This document shows, one piece after another, positions 7,932 to 21,210 of a stretch of DNA of 64,000 nt. Where the stretch lies: the NCBI GenBank assembly GCA_039636775.1, contig CP143429.1:3038001-3102000 (forward strand), written 5' to 3'. The stretch comes from Micrococcaceae bacterium Sec5.8 (lineage in GTDB: Bacteria > Actinomycetota > Actinomycetes > Actinomycetales > Micrococcaceae). The notes under the pieces are model-generated. The model ran no database searches. It worked only from the letters and a program-made list of their open reading frames with translations, and was not told the origin of the DNA. The translations under genes were made by a program, and so were the position numbers. Position 1 is the stretch's first letter. Each line of letters opens with the position of its first letter.

Positions 7932-10900
7932 CTATCCGTGGTCCGCCGGTTCCGGCTGCGGTGCCGGCTCGGCCACGGCCGGTTTGCTGCGGTTCAGCCG
8001 CCAGACCGCGATTCCGATCAACGCCACGGCCACGAGAGCCAGCAAAGCGAACGTGTACTGGCGCAGCGCCCACAGAATGCACAGCGCCACCCCCGCCGCC
8101 CCCCACCAGACAAACAACCGCTCGCCGGCGGTCAGCCCCGCCACGAGCAGGACGGCCAGGACCGCCAGCACCCACAGTTGTTGCGAGGGGTCCCCGCCAA
8201 AAATAATGCCCAGTCCGGACAACGAGAGCAGGCCGGCACCGGCGGCCCACTCCGCCCGGGCAACCGGGCGGTTCCCGGCGGCGAGGCGCAGCGCACCAAG
8301 CACCGCGGCAAGGACCACGTACCACTGCAGGACCCAGAACCAGCCGGGCCAGCCGGGGCTTGCATCGGGTCCGCTGAACAGCACTGCGCGCTGCACGGCC
8401 GCGGTTGTGGCCAAGGCGCCCAGCTCCGCGGCTACCCGGCGGCCCCCGACGGGGGCTTCAATGCAGCACACCAGGGCCGCGAGGGCCGCCAGGACGGCAC
8501 CGGTCCAGGCGGTCGCGTCCCACCTCAGCCCGGCGGCTGCCGTGAGGGCCAGGCCCAAAAACCCGCCGGAGGCCAGGGCCCAGCGTTGGAGAGGATCCGC
8601 GGCCAGCGGCCACCGGCGCAACCAGCGCACCGCGTACAGCCCTGCCCCGGCCGGGGCGCACCCTGCCAGCCACGGCAGGTAGCTGCTCCACACGCCCGAT
8701 ACCTGCCCGGTGAATTCCGCGGCTGCCAGCGTGGCGCCGACCAGCACGGCAGCAACGGCCGGCGGGTAGCAGACGGACCACCGTTCAACGTGGGAGGCTG
8801 TGAACAGGACCGCGGCGCAGGCCAGGACCGCGGCCGCGACCAACCAGCCGGAGGCACCCTGCGCCAGCGCCAGGCCGGCTCCGGCGAACCCGCCGGCGCC
8901 AACAAGCCAAAGCCAGCGCTCAACGTCATCCCGCCGCTTCCGGCGCAGCAGCGCACCAGCCCCGGCCGCAGCCGCGGCCAGCACGAGCAGTACCTCCACC
9001 ACCCCGTCGTAATCCAACAAGGGCCGGTCCAGGACGCCGCCGGCGGATGCTCCGGCGGCAAACTGCAGGCCGGGCCCCAGCGCCACCGTGCCGAACACGG
9101 CCGCGTAGACCATAAGGTAGGCCGCTCCCCGCGCCAGAAACACGCGGCTTGCCACAGCTGCGGAAACCAGCAGGAGAACCACCAGCAGCAGGACCACCCA
9201 GCGGCCGCCGTCGTCCGGTGCTGCCACCAGGTACCCCGCGGGAAGCACCGCCTGGCCAGCGAGCGTAATCCATACCGCAGCCTGCTGGAAGGGCACCGCC
9301 TGCAGCAGGGACCGCATGAACCAACGGATCCCATGCTGGGCTGCGAGGGCCAGCCCGCCTACCAGGGACACGGCCGTGACGGAAGCGGCCGCGTCGTAGC
9401 TGAGCACTAGCGCCAAAGCCAGAGTCAGTACCCGGGCGGCAGCGAAGTAACTCCCCTTGGCCGTGCGCTGGGCGGCGGCCACCACCATCATGGCGCTGAA
9501 TACTGAAAAGACACCCAAAACAAGCTCGACGTCGAGCGCAGAACCGGTCCGCGCCAGCAACAGCCCCGCCAGCGCCGCGGGGGCGAAGACCGCAGCCGGC
9601 GGCCGGGTGCGCAACACGAACCCGGCTGCCGCAGCACTGAGGGCGATAAGGACGACAACGCCGGTCACCTGCCAGGACCCCACGTCGTGCGGCCGGGCGG
9701 ACCTCAGGACAGCAAGGCCTGCGCCCTGCAGCACCAGCACGACGGCGGTGTCAGCGAGCACGCCGCGCGGGGCCCGGCCCCGGGCAGCTGCAAGCAGCGG
9801 GAACGTCAGCTGCAAGCCAAGAACCACCACGGCGACGGCGGCGCTGGCGAGTTCCTCGCCGCCGACCAACACCGGGCCCGTAGCCCGCCGGAGCTGGTGG
9901 TATCCCGTCAGGACCAGGAGCGTGCCGACCCCCCGCGCCAGCCACCAGTAGCACCAGCGCTGGCGCAGCGATCCGCGCCGCAGCGCCGTCATGATCAGAT
10001 AGAGGAGCGTCAGGGCCAGACTGATGTTGCCGGCCGTGACTGAGACACCGGTGAATGCCATGCCGGAAAGCACTGCCGCCATCCCGACGGGCAGCAGCTC
10101 TGGAACGCCGGGCCGCCACGGCGAACGAGCCGCTGCACCCGGCAGTGCCAGGCCGATGCCGAGGCCGACGAGGAGCTGAAGCACGATGGCTGCGCCGGTG
10201 TACGCCCTCCCCTGCGTCGTATCGGTGAGGGCCACCGCTGCGAGAGTGGGGACAGCCGCGAGCGTAAACGCTGCCAGCGTGATGTTGGGACCCGGCGCGG
10301 CCACGCCCGTCCGGACGAGGACGGCCGTGGTCAGCTGCTGCGCCAGGAGCCCGAGCAGGAAGGCGGACACTACCGGCAGCGCCGCGGGGGACGCACTGGT
10401 GACCGCCGCGGCGACTGCCGGAAAAGCAAGCGACACGGCAATGCGGGCCGCGAGAACGAAGTGCAGACGCAAGGGTTGGGCCGCCGGCCGCGATCTGACG
10501 GTCCAGAACACCGCGGCTGAGATCAGAAACCCGGCCGGGGCCCAGCCGCCCGCCGTGTCCATACCGGCCGCGGAGACGACGAGGGCGGCCGGCGGCCCCC
10601 ATTCCGCCACTCCGCTCAGCCGGACAGCCAGGACCATGCCGGTCAGCAGAGCCAGCAGCGGCGGCACCCAGAGCGGAACGCCGGCACCGGCGGGGGCGCC
10701 GGCTGCGGCTTCGAACCAGGCCGCTGCACCCCACACCAGGGTTAACAGCAATTGCAGCCCGAACGTGCCGAGGGCATCCGTGCGCCGGCGGCCGGCCGGT
10801 CCCAGCAGCGCAGGGGCAACCACATCCCGTCCGGAAGCCACCAGCACTGCCTGGAACGCCGCCAGCAGCACAGCGGCCAGGATCATCCACTGCACCCCGC

Positions 10901-12083
10901 CCGTCGCCGCCCAGGCAGCGGCGGCCGCCGCCACGGTGAGGCTGACCCGTGCCCCGTAGTAGTGGGCGACGCGGAAACGGCTTTGCGGCAGTGCGGCGAT
11001 CAAGGCGAAATACGCTCCGGACAGCAACATGACGAACGCATATTCACCGCTGCTCAGAAGTGCGGGCAGGAACGTTCCCGCCGCGGCAACCGCCTGGACC
11101 ACGAAGGGGTGCAGGTCCTTGAGCGGTTTCAGATACACCGATGGAACCCATCCCGGACGGGTCAGCGCCAGCAGCGTCAGCAGCAGCGCGACGGCGATCA
11201 GCACCACGAAGTACCAAACGAGCGCACCGCCCAGGACGGCGATTCCGGACCAGGTCGTAGAAACCACGAACGTCAGGGACAGGTACGCGAGGACCTTGCT
11301 GTCCATCCGGACTGCGGCGCTGACATATGCCGCTGTGCCGACCACCGAGCTGATCAGCCAGGCCGCTGGTCCGTTGTGCAAGGTGAGGTTGAACATGGCC
11401 AGGCCGGCCAGCGGGATCAGCGCGAGGCCGGTGCCCGCGAAGGCGACGGCGGCGGGACGGAGCCGGGGAGCCTGCGCGTGCAGGATGAGGCCGGCGGCAT
11501 AAAAGAGAGCGGTGATGACCGCGACGCCGGCGAATCGGAGTGCTGCTGGAAGCGCGGCACCGATGAAAAGGGCGCCGGCAGCCACCAGCAGCAGGCTCGC
11601 GACGTAGAGGGTGATATTGATGTTCTGCCGATCCCGCTTCTCCTTGCGGGCGGCCCGGTCCGCGGCGTGGTCCTTAGCGGGCAGAAGCGGAGGCACCAAC
11701 GGACGCCGGGGCGCCGGCAGCGGTGGACGCTGTTCCCGGGAGACCGGGCGCGACTGTGGGAACGGGGGCACTCCGGGCCGGAGGGCTGGAACCGGCCGGT
11801 CGACGGGCGGTTGCCGGCGTGGCGGGACGGGAGCCGCCGCGGATACGGGAGCCGGCGCGGATACGGGAGCCGGCGCGGATACGGGAGCCGGCGCTCCGGG
11901 AGTTTCTGCCGCACGGCTGTCGGCCCACCCCTGGACGTGGCCGGCGCGGTAGCCGGCGGCGAAGGAGCTGCTGGTAGCTGCTCCGGACCGGGTCTTTTCC
12001 CGCTCCTCCCCCCAGCGCCTGCCCAACAGGAGCGCTCCCGCCAGCAACAAAAGCACCAGCAGGAGAGAGACAGCGGTCGACAT
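7932..12083 (-). CDS. Very large multi-pass membrane protein of unknown function
   Basis: I chose the ATG at 12081-12083 (MSTAVSLLLVLLLLAG) because a GAAGGA site precedes it; the longer frame starts 18 codons upstream. The 1,383-residue product has an N-terminal membrane segment and then a Pro/Ala linker containing three perfect SAPAPV-coding repeats (about residues 63-81). A basic segment (KDHAADRAARKEKRDRQN) follows, then an almost unbroken series of hydrophobic helices to the end; I estimate well over 30. It ends in a short Pro/Glu tail. It resembles the long actinobacterial polytopic proteins annotated only by their membrane character (SCO7613-like). No catalytic motif is visible. Lipid or cell-wall precursor handling is conceivable but unproven. 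A 41-residue protein follows in the same direction. Confidence 0.85.
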   Translation of the reverse strand: MSTAVSLLLVLLLLAGALLLGRRWGEEREKTRSGAATSSSFAAGYRAGHVQGWADSRAAETPGAPAPVSAPAPVSAPAPVSAAAPVPPRRQPPVDRPVPALRPGVPPFPQSRPVSREQRPPLPAPRRPLVPPLLPAKDHAADRAARKEKRDRQNINITLYVASLLLVAAGALFIGAALPAALRFAGVAVITALFYAAGLILHAQAPRLRPAAVAFAGTGLALIPLAGLAMFNLTLHNGPAAWLISSVVGTAAYVSAAVRMDSKVLAYLSLTFVVSTTWSGIAVLGGALVWYFVVLIAVALLLTLLALTRPGWVPSVYLKPLKDLHPFVVQAVAAAGTFLPALLSSGEYAFVMLLSGAYFALIAALPQSRFRVAHYYGARVSLTVAAAAAAWAATGGVQWMILAAVLLAAFQAVLVASGRDVVAPALLGPAGRRRTDALGTFGLQLLLTLVWGAAAWFEAAAGAPAGAGVPLWVPPLLALLTGMVLAVRLSGVAEWGPPAALVVSAAGMDTAGGWAPAGFLISAAVFWTVRSRPAAQPLRLHFVLAARIAVSLAFPAVAAAVTSASPAALPVVSAFLLGLLAQQLTTAVLVRTGVAAPGPNITLAAFTLAAVPTLAAVALTDTTQGRAYTGAAIVLQLLVGLGIGLALPGAAARSPWRPGVPELLPVGMAAVLSGMAFTGVSVTAGNISLALTLLYLIMTALRRGSLRQRWCYWWLARGVGTLLVLTGYHQLRRATGPVLVGGEELASAAVAVVVLGLQLTFPLLAAARGRAPRGVLADTAVVLVLQGAGLAVLRSARPHDVGSWQVTGVVVLIALSAAAAGFVLRTRPPAAVFAPAALAGLLLARTGSALDVELVLGVFSVFSAMMVVAAAQRTAKGSYFAAARVLTLALALVLSYDAAASVTAVSLVGGLALAAQHGIRWFMRSLLQAVPFQQAAVWITLAGQAVLPAGYLVAAPDDGGRWVVLLLVVLLLVSAAVASRVFLARGAAYLMVYAAVFGTVALGPGLQFAAGASAGGVLDRPLLDYDGVVEVLLVLAAAAAGAGALLRRKRRDDVERWLWLVGAGGFAGAGLALAQGASGWLVAAAVLACAAVLFTASHVERWSVCYPPAVAAVLVGATLAAAEFTGQVSGVWSSYLPWLAGCAPAGAGLYAVRWLRRWPLAADPLQRWALASGGFLGLALTAAAGLRWDATAWTGAVLAALAALVCCIEAPVGGRRVAAELGALATTAAVQRAVLFSGPDASPGWPGWFWVLQWYVVLAAVLGALRLAAGNRPVARAEWAAGAGLLSLSGLGIIFGGDPSQQLWVLAVLAVLLVAGLTAGERLFVWWGAAGVALCILWALRQYTFALLALVAVALIGIAVWRLNRSKPAVAEPAPQPEPADHG
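11841..11894 (-). repeat. Three perfect tandem 18-bp repeats inside the giant membrane protein gene
   Basis: The 18-bp unit GGATACGGGAGCCGGCGC (plus strand) occurs at 11841-11858, 11859-11876 and 11877-11894, with a degenerate partial copy before it. Each unit keeps the frame and encodes six residues of a Pro/Ala/Val linker, so copy number can change without disrupting the gene. Confidence 0.95.
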
Positions 12084-12186
12084 AGTGGTCCTTCGTAGTT
12101 CCGGCTGTCCGTACCCGCCCAGCCTTAGTATCTCCAATGACTAGATAAAATATAGCACCGGGCAGGGGCTCCGTGGTCCCGGCACC

Positions 12187-12225
12187 AAAAAGAACAGCCC
12201 CGCTGCGAGTGCAGCGGGGCTGTTC
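12187..12225 (-). terminator. Intrinsic terminator after tuf
   Basis: A perfect 15-bp stem (12192-12206 with 12211-12225, 4-nt loop) is followed on the minus strand by TTTTT. It lies 62 bp past the tuf stop and ends the rpsL-rpsG-fusA-tuf transcript. Confidence 0.95.
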
Positions 12226-12287
12226 CTTGCGTTCCGGCGACCGTCAGACGGCCGTTCCGGTCAGCAGCAAACTCTGATCAGCAAGAA

Positions 12288-13478
12288 CTACTTGATGATC
12301 TTGGTGACGCGTCCTGAACCAACGGTGCGGCCGCCTTCGCGGATAGCAAAGCCGAGGCCGTCTTCCATGGCGATCGGCTGGATGAGCGCAACGGTCATCT
12401 CAGTGTTGTCGCCGGGCATAACCATTTCCGTGCCTTCCGGCAGGGTGATAACGCCGGTTACGTCCGTGGTGCGGAAGTAGAACTGCGGGCGGTAGTTGGA
12501 GTAGAACGGGTTGTGACGTCCGCCTTCGTCCTTTGAGAGGATGTAGACGTTAGCCTCGAAGTCGGTGTGCGGGGTAATGGAACCCGGCTTGACGACAACC
12601 TGGCCGCGCTCAACATCGTCACGCTTCAGACCGCGAAGCAGCAGGCCACAGTTCTCGCCGGCCCATGCTTCGTCGAGCTGCTTGTGGAACATCTCGATAC
12701 CGGTCACCGTGGTCTTCTGGACCGGGCGGATGCCGACGATCTCGACCTCGGAGTTGATGGCGAGAGTTCCACGCTCGGCGCGGCCCGTAACAACGGTGCC
12801 ACGGCCGGTGATCGTGAAGACATCTTCGATCGGCATCAGGAACGGCTTGTCGCGGTCACGAACCGGGTCCGGAACGGACTCGTCGACGGCAGCCATCAGG
12901 TCCTCAACGGACTTGACCCACTCCGGGTCGCCTTCGAGTGCCTTCAGGCCAGAAACGCGGACAACCGGTGCTTCGTCGCCATCGAAGCCCTGTGAGCTCA
13001 GGAGCTCACGAACTTCCATTTCAACGAGGTCGAGGAGTTCCTCGTCATCGACCATGTCAGCCTTGTTCAGGGCCACCAGCAGGTAGGGAACACCAACCTG
13101 GCGGGCGAGCAGAACGTGCTCACGGGTCTGAGCCATCGGACCGTCAGTAGCGGCAACCACGAGGATCGCGCCGTCCATCTGAGCAGCACCGGTGATCATG
13201 TTCTTGATGTAGTCAGCGTGACCGGGGGCGTCTACGTGTGCGTAGTGGCGCTTCTCGGTCTGGTACTCAACGTGGGAGATGTTGATGGTGATGCCGCGCT
13301 GACGCTCTTCGGGAGCAGAGTCAATGGACGCGAAGTCACGCTTCTCGTTGAGAGTCGGGTACTTGTCGTACAGCACCTTGGAAATCGCGGCCGTCAGCGT
13401 CGTCTTACCGTGGTCAACGTGACCAATGGTGCCGATGTTGACGTGCGGCTTAGTCCGCTCGAACTTTGCCTTTGCCAC
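12288..13478 (-). CDS. tuf: Elongation factor Tu
   Basis: EF-Tu delivers aminoacyl-tRNA to the ribosomal A site as a GTP complex. The 396-residue protein carries [10 protein letters not shown] (P-loop), the DAPGHADY G3 motif and NKADMVDD (G4), followed by the two C-terminal beta-barrels ending [14 protein letters not shown]. The start is GTG with an ideal AGGAGG site. It follows fusA in the classical str operon, with a 241-bp gap that may contain an extra tuf promoter. Confidence 0.98.
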   Translation of the reverse strand: MAKAKFERTKPHVNIGTIGHVDHGKTTLTAAISKVLYDKYPTLNEKRDFASIDSAPEERQRGITINISHVEYQTEKRHYAHVDAPGHADYIKNMITGAAQMDGAILVVAATDGPMAQTREHVLLARQVGVPYLLVALNKADMVDDEELLDLVEMEVRELLSSQGFDGDEAPVVRVSGLKALEGDPEWVKSVEDLMAAVDESVPDPVRDRDKPFLMPIEDVFTITGRGTVVTGRAERGTLAINSEVEIVGIRPVQKTTVTGIEMFHKQLDEAWAGENCGLLLRGLKRDDVERGQVVVKPGSITPHTDFEANVYILSKDEGGRHNPFYSNYRPQFYFRTTDVTGVITLPEGTEMVMPGDNTEMTVALIQPIAMEDGLGFAIREGGRTVGSGRVTKIIK

Positions 13479-13719
13479 AGGTTCCTCCTAGAACGTTTTC
13501 AAATGACTTACTCTTCGACCGCGCTTGTCGCGGCGAAACCTCAGTAAGTCTACTTGGGGGGCTTTGGATTGATGAAATTGCAGATTCAGGAACTAATACT
13601 AGTCCCTCGAGTCTGTCGGTGCAGGCAGCCGGCCCGGCGGACCGGAGCCGGCCGTCTGCACCAGGCGGATTTCCGTCACCGGAAAAGCGCCGAGTCTGTT
13701 GCTGCGGAAGCCCTGGGGA

Positions 13720-15834
<2,115 letters not shown>

Positions 15835-15903
15835 GGTGTCTCCCTTTCGGATGGACTGCACGTCCGCCGCCGGCTCGGTTGAGCCGGCGGCGTGCGGGAA
15901 GTA

Positions 15904-16374
15904 TTACCAGCGGTAGTGTGCGAAGGCCTTGTTGGACTCGGCCATCTTGTGGGTGTCTTCGCGGCGCTTCACAGCGGCACCGAGACCGTTCGAGGCATCC
16001 AGGATCTCGTTCTGGAGGCGCTCGGTCATGGTCTTCTCGCGGCGGGCCTTGGAGTAGCCGACCAGCCAGCGGAGTGCGAGGGCGGTGGAGCGGCCCGGCT
16101 TGACCTCAACCGGAACCTGGTAGGTTGCGCCACCGACGCGGCGGGAGCGGACCTCGAGGGAAGGCTTGACGTTCTCCATGGCCTTCTTGAGGGCCGCAAC
16201 GGGGTCGCCGCCGGACTTGGCCCGAGCACCTTCGAGGGCACCGTAAACGATGCGCTCCGCGGTGGACTTCTTGCCGTCAACGAGGACCTTGTTGATGAGC
16301 TGGGTGACCAGCGGGGAACCGTAAACGGGATCTAGAACTAGCGGCCGCTTGGGGGCCGGACCCTTGCGAGGCAT
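15904..16374 (-). CDS. rpsG: 30S ribosomal protein S7
   Basis: S7 nucleates assembly of the 30S head and contacts E-site tRNA. The ATG at 16372-16374 ([20 protein letters not shown]) gives the typical 156 residues. It starts one base after the rpsL stop, so the two are co-translated. The C-terminus ends [11 protein letters not shown] as expected. Confidence 0.98.
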   Translation of the reverse strand: MPRKGPAPKRPLVLDPVYGSPLVTQLINKVLVDGKKSTAERIVYGALEGARAKSGGDPVAALKKAMENVKPSLEVRSRRVGGATYQVPVEVKPGRSTALALRWLVGYSKARREKTMTERLQNEILDASNGLGAAVKRREDTHKMAESNKAFAHYRW

Positions 16375-16375
16375 A

Positions 16376-16750
16376 TTACTTCTTCTCCATCTTTGCGCCG
16401 TAGCGGCTACGAGCCTGCTTACGGTTCTTGACACCCTGGGTATCGAGGGCACCACGGACAATCTTGTAACGGACACCCGGGAGGTCCTTAACGCGACCAC
16501 CGCGGACGAGCACAATGGAGTGCTCCTGCAGGTTGTGGCCTACACCGGGGATGTACGCGGTCACTTCAACGCCGCCGTTGAGGCGAACACGCGCAACCTT
16601 ACGCAGAGCCGAGTTCGGCTTCTTCGGGGTCGTCGTGTACACGCGGGTGCAAACACCGCGGCGCATCGGGCTGCCGTTAAGCGCGGGGGCCTTGGTCTTT
16701 TTGACCTTCGGCGTGCGGCCCTTGCGGACCAGCTGGTTAATCGTAGGCAC
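16376..16750 (-). CDS. rpsL: 30S ribosomal protein S12
   Basis: S12 monitors decoding at the A site and is the classical streptomycin target. It has 124 residues and a GTG start ([12 protein letters not shown]). The segments [13 protein letters not shown] and [13 protein letters not shown] keep the lysines whose substitution gives streptomycin resistance, so the allele looks wild type. First gene of the str operon here. Confidence 0.98.
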   Translation of the reverse strand: MPTINQLVRKGRTPKVKKTKAPALNGSPMRRGVCTRVYTTTPKKPNSALRKVARVRLNGGVEVTAYIPGVGHNLQEHSIVLVRGGRVKDLPGVRYKIVRGALDTQGVKNRKQARSRYGAKMEKK

Positions 16751-17078
16751 TCTCGTGTTCTCCGTTTTATCCGGAGCGGCCGTTGGCAGCCGCTCTCTCG
16801 TCGCTGCGCCCCGCCGCTCGAGCGTTGAAGATCTCCAGAGCAGCTGGGCGAAGCCTTAATAGTCGGGCCGCACGCCGGGGTCCGTGGATTGCTCCCCGGA
16901 TTGCCCCTAGGCATGCGAAAATGTGGCATACGCTGCACAAGAACCGTGCAAACCGGAAACGTCGTCCTGGTTCAGCCTTTCAGCTGCACCGGCGCACTCA
17001 TCCACTGCCACAATAACAATTAGTACCAAGCCTACCACGGGCAAGTCCCAGCCCTTAATCGGCGGGGTCCAGGACCGG
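16751..17078 (-). other. Upstream region of rpsL operon
   Basis: No gene is supported between rpsL and the rpoC terminator. The stretch is locally less GC-rich around 16910-17035, as expected for a promoter region of the rpsL-rpsG-fusA-tuf transcript, but I could not pick a -10/-35 pair with confidence. Confidence 0.4.
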
Positions 17079-17117
17079 AAAAGCCCCGCCCCCACCGAGG
17101 TGGGAACGGGGCCTTTC
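17079..17117 (-). terminator. Intrinsic terminator after rpoC
   Basis: A GC-rich stem of about 14 bp with two G-U pairs and a TCGG-type loop is followed on the minus strand by TTTTCC. It lies 83 bp past the rpoC stop and separates rpoBC from rpsL. Confidence 0.85.
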
Positions 17118-17199
17118 AGTCACTCAGCGGCCGGTAAAGGCAGGGCGGCCGGGTTCCTGCGTGGTGCGGAACGCAACACGTCAGGGAACGCCCTGCCCG

Positions 17200-20100
17200 C
17201 TAGCGGAAGTCGCTGCCCAGGTCGTAGTCATCCAGCGGAATGGCGTGGAACTCAGGAGCTCCGTCGCCGCCCAGGGAATCGTAGGAGAAGTCACTGAACG
17301 CGCTGGGGCCGGTGAACAGGTTGGCCTTCGCTTCTTCAGTCGGTTCCACTGTGACCTCGGTGTAGCGCGGGAGACCCGTGCCGGCCGGGATGAGCTTACC
17401 GATGATGACGTTTTCCTTGAGGCCGAGCAGCGGATCGCTCTTGCCTTCCATGGCCGCCTGCGTCAGGACGCGGGTGGTTTCCTGGAAGGAAGCTGCGGAC
17501 AGCCAGGACTCGGTCGCCAGGGAGGCCTTGGTGATGCCCATGAGCTCGGGACGGCCGGAAGCCGGCGTCTTGCCCTCGGACACAACGCGGCGGTTGGCAT
17601 CTTCGAAGCGGCTGCGCTCGGCGAGCTCGCCGGGCAGCAGGTCCGATTCGCCGGACTCGATGACCGTGACGCGGCGCAGCATCTGGCGGACGATAACCTC
17701 GACGTGCTTGTCGTGGATACCGATGCCCTGGCTGCGGTACACGCCCTGGACTTCGTCGACGAGGAACTTCTGCGCGGCACGGGGGCCCATGATGCGCAGC
17801 ACCTGCTTGGGGTCGACCGGACCGTTGATGAGCTTCTGGCCGACACTGACGTGGTCGCCGTCTTCAATGAGAAGACGTGAACGGCGCAGCACCGGGTAGG
17901 CAATCTCTTCAGATCCGTCATCCGGGGTGATGACCAGGCGCATCTGGCGCTCGGACTCTTCGATGGTGATGCGGCCGGCTGCTTCAGCAATCGGCGCAAC
18001 ACCCTTCGGAGTACGGGCTTCGAAGAGCTCCTGGATACGGGGCAGACCCTGGGTGATATCGTCGCCGCCGCTGGAGGAAACAGCACCACCGGTGTGGAAC
18101 GTACGCATGGTCAGCTGGGTACCCGGCTCACCGATGGACTGTGCGGCGATGATACCGACGGCCTCACCGATGTCCACAGTCTTACCCGTGGCAAGCGAAC
18201 GGCCGTAGCACAGGGCGCAGGTGCCGACGCTGGACTCACAGGTGAGTACGGAGCGGACCTTGACCTCGGTGATACCGGCAGCGAACAGTTCGGCAATGAC
18301 GACGTCGCCGCAGTCGGTGCCGCCGGCTGCCAGAACCTTGCCCTTGGAGTCAACGACATCCACGGCCAGGGTCCGGGCGTACGCACTGTTCTCGACGTTC
18401 TCGTCCAAAACCAGCTCACCGTTGGCGTCGGCCACGGCGATCGCGGTCATGAGGCCGCGTTCGGTGCCGCAGTCCTCTTCCCGGACGATAACATCCTGCG
18501 ATACGTCGACCAGACGGCGGGTCAGGTAACCCGAGTTGGCGGTACGAAGCGCGGTGTCAGCCAGTCCCTTACGGGCACCGTGCGTGGCGATGAAGTATTC
18601 CAGCACCGACAGGCCCTCGCGGTAGGAGGACTTGATCGGACGCGGGATGATCTCGCCCTTAGGGTTGGCCACCAGGCCACGGATACCCGCGATCTGGCGG
18701 ACCTGCATCCAGTTACCACGTGCACCGGAGGAGACCATGCGGTTGATGGTGTTCATCGGCGACAGGCTGTCACGCATCGCCTGGGCGATCTCGTTCGTTG
18801 CCTTGTTCCAGATCTCGATCAGTTCCTGGCGACGCTCGTCGTCGTCGATCAGGCCCTTGTCGTACTGGCCCTGGATCTTGGCGGCCATGGTTTCGTAACC
18901 GGCGAGGATCCGCGGCTTGTCCTTGGGAACCTCAATGTCCGAAATCGCGACGGTGACGCCGGAGCGGGTGGCCCAGTAGAAACCGGCATCCTTGAGGTTA
19001 TCCAGCGTCGCCGCCGTGATGACCTTCGGGTAGCGCTCGGCGAGATCGTTGACGATCGTGGACAGTTCGCCCTTGTCAGCAACGTTCTCGACCCACGGGT
19101 AGTCCGCCGGCAGGGTCTCGTTGAAGAGAACCTGGCCCAGGGAGGTCTGGACGAGTACGGTCTGACCCGGCTCGTAGCCTTCCGGAGCTTCCCAGCCGGC
19201 GTAAGGCACGAAGCCTTCGAGCCGGATCTTGACCTGGGAGTTCAGGTGCAGCTCATGCAGGTCGTACGCCATGATGGCTTCCGACACCGAGGAGAAGATC
19301 CTGCCTTCGCCAGCTGAACCGACACGCTTGGTGGTCAGGTGGTAAAGGCCGATGATCATATCCTGCGACGGCAGGGTCACCGGGCGGCCGTCGGACGGCT
19401 TCAGGATGTTGTTCGAGGACAGCATCAGGATCCGGGCTTCCGCCTGGGCTTCGGGGCTCAGCGGCAGGTGAACTGCCATCTGGTCGCCGTCGAAGTCCGC
19501 GTTGAAGGCGCCGCAAACCAGCGGGTGAAGCTGGATTGCCTTGCCTTCGACCAGCTGCGGTTCGAACGCCTGGATACCGAGACGGTGCAGGGTGGGTGCA
19601 CGGTTCAGCAGCACAGGGTGCTCGGTGATGATCTCTTCCAGGACATCCCAGACCTGCGGGCGGTAGCGCTCAACCATCCGCTTGGCTGACTTGATGTTCT
19701 GCGCGTGGTTGAGGTCAACCAGGCGCTTCATCACGAACGGTTTGAAGAGCTCAAGAGCCATCTGCTTCGGCAGACCACACTGGTGCAGCTTCAACTGCGG
19801 GCCAACGACGATAACCGAACGGCCGGAGTAGTCGACGCGCTTACCCAGGAGGTTCTGGCGGAAACGGCCTTGCTTGCCCTTGAGCATGTCGGACAGGGAC
19901 TTCAGCGGACGGTTGCCCGGTCCGGTGACCGGACGGCCGCGGCGGCCGTTGTCAAAGAGGCTGTCAACGGCTTCCTGAAGCATGCGCTTCTCGTTGTTGA
20001 CGATGATCTCCGGAGCACCCAGATCAAGCAGGCGCTTGAGCCGGTTGTTGCGGTTGATCACACGGCGGTAGAGGTCGTTGAGGTCGGAGGTCGCAAAGCG

Positions 20101-21099
20101 GCCACCGTCCAGCTGGACCATCGGGCGCAGTTCCGGCGGGATGACCGGGACGGCGTCCAGCACCATGCCCAGCGGGCTGTTGTTGGTGGTCAGGAACGCG
20201 TTGACCACCTTGAGCCGCTTCAGGGCACGGGTTTTACGCTGGCCCTTGCCATTGGCAATGATGTCCCGGAGCATGTCCGACTCGGCCTGCATGTCGAAGT
20301 TCTCAAGACGCTTCTTGATGGCTTCGGCACCCATGGAGCCTTCGAAGTACATGCCGTAGCGGTCGCGCAGTTCCCGGTACAGGCCTTCGTCACCTTCGAG
20401 ATCGGCAACCTTGAGGTTCTTGAAGCGGTCCCAGACCTGCTCGAGCCGTTCGATCTCAGCATCCGCACGCTTGCGGACGTTGGCCATCTGGCGGTCAGCG
20501 GAGTCGCGGGCCTTCTTCTTGTCCGCAGCCTTGGCGCCTTCGCCTTCGAGACGGGCAAGCTCGTTCTCAAGGTCGCGGGCGATCGTGGCGATGTCCGAGT
20601 CGCGGTTGTCGATCAGCTGCTTCTTTTCGATGTCGTGCTCAACCTGGAGGTTGGGCAGTTCTTCGTGGCGGCTGTCGGCGTCGACGCTCGTGATCATGTA
20701 GGCAGCGAAGTAGATGACCTTTTCGAGGTCCTTCGGCGCCAGGTCAAGGAGGTAGCCCAGACGGGACGGGACACCCTTGAAGTACCAGATGTGCGTGACC
20801 GGGGCGGCCAGTTCGATGTGGCCCATGCGCTCACGGCGGACCTTTGCGCGGGTGACCTCAACGCCACACCGCTCGCAGATGATGCCCTTGAAGCGCACGC
20901 GCTTGTACTTGCCGCAGTAGCATTCCCAGTCGCGGGACGGGCCGAAGATCTTCTCGCAGAAGAGGCCGTCCTTCTCAGGCTTGAGCGTGCGGTAGTTGAT
21001 GGTTTCCGGCTTCTTAACCTCGCCGTAAGACCAGCCACGGATGTCTTCCGCGGTGGCGAGGCCGATCTGCATGAGGCCGAAGGAGGATTCGCTGGACAT
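17200..21099 (-). CDS. rpoC: RNA polymerase beta' subunit
   Basis: Catalytic subunit of the core enzyme. The 1,299-residue protein has the N-terminal zinc ribbon ([20 protein letters not shown]), the absolutely conserved [12 protein letters not shown] motif with the three Mg-binding aspartates, the bridge helix/trigger loop region and the second zinc site ([13 protein letters not shown]). Start ATG at [13 protein letters not shown]. It lies 111 bp downstream of rpoB and ends in its own terminator. Confidence 0.98.
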   Translation of the reverse strand: MSSESSFGLMQIGLATAEDIRGWSYGEVKKPETINYRTLKPEKDGLFCEKIFGPSRDWECYCGKYKRVRFKGIICERCGVEVTRAKVRRERMGHIELAAPVTHIWYFKGVPSRLGYLLDLAPKDLEKVIYFAAYMITSVDADSRHEELPNLQVEHDIEKKQLIDNRDSDIATIARDLENELARLEGEGAKAADKKKARDSADRQMANVRKRADAEIERLEQVWDRFKNLKVADLEGDEGLYRELRDRYGMYFEGSMGAEAIKKRLENFDMQAESDMLRDIIANGKGQRKTRALKRLKVVNAFLTTNNSPLGMVLDAVPVIPPELRPMVQLDGGRFATSDLNDLYRRVINRNNRLKRLLDLGAPEIIVNNEKRMLQEAVDSLFDNGRRGRPVTGPGNRPLKSLSDMLKGKQGRFRQNLLGKRVDYSGRSVIVVGPQLKLHQCGLPKQMALELFKPFVMKRLVDLNHAQNIKSAKRMVERYRPQVWDVLEEIITEHPVLLNRAPTLHRLGIQAFEPQLVEGKAIQLHPLVCGAFNADFDGDQMAVHLPLSPEAQAEARILMLSSNNILKPSDGRPVTLPSQDMIIGLYHLTTKRVGSAGEGRIFSSVSEAIMAYDLHELHLNSQVKIRLEGFVPYAGWEAPEGYEPGQTVLVQTSLGQVLFNETLPADYPWVENVADKGELSTIVNDLAERYPKVITAATLDNLKDAGFYWATRSGVTVAISDIEVPKDKPRILAGYETMAAKIQGQYDKGLIDDDERRQELIEIWNKATNEIAQAMRDSLSPMNTINRMVSSGARGNWMQVRQIAGIRGLVANPKGEIIPRPIKSSYREGLSVLEYFIATHGARKGLADTALRTANSGYLTRRLVDVSQDVIVREEDCGTERGLMTAIAVADANGELVLDENVENSAYARTLAVDVVDSKGKVLAAGGTDCGDVVIAELFAAGITEVKVRSVLTCESSVGTCALCYGRSLATGKTVDIGEAVGIIAAQSIGEPGTQLTMRTFHTGGAVSSSGGDDITQGLPRIQELFEARTPKGVAPIAEAAGRITIEESERQMRLVITPDDGSEEIAYPVLRRSRLLIEDGDHVSVGQKLINGPVDPKQVLRIMGPRAAQKFLVDEVQGVYRSQGIGIHDKHVEVIVRQMLRRVTVIESGESDLLPGELAERSRFEDANRRVVSEGKTPASGRPELMGITKASLATESWLSAASFQETTRVLTQAAMEGKSDPLLGLKENVIIGKLIPAGTGLPRYTEVTVEPTEEAKANLFTGPSAFSDFSYDSLGGDGAPEFHAIPLDDYDLGSDFR

Positions 21100-21210
21100 A
21101 TGGTCCCTGTTCTCTCTTGTTCTCTAAATTCTGAAGTCTTGGGTTACGGGAAGAGGGAGGAACCCGGGAAAGGCAGCGCGGCGGGCGCATCTGCCTTTCC
21201 CGGACGCCTG

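Noticed and set aside
7938..9410. Plus-strand open frames of about 490 and 448 codons opposite the giant membrane protein
   Set aside because: The minus-strand frame is continuous for 1,383 codons with membrane-protein composition and a good ribosome site; the opposite frames are Arg/Gln/Pro-rich shadows.
11841..11894. Tandem repeats as a possible origin or iteron
   Set aside because: They lie in frame inside a gene and encode a Pro/Ala linker; no replication gene is near.
12288..13478. Possible mobile element boundary around tuf or fusA
   Set aside because: No inverted terminal repeats, target duplications or transposase genes were found anywhere in the window.
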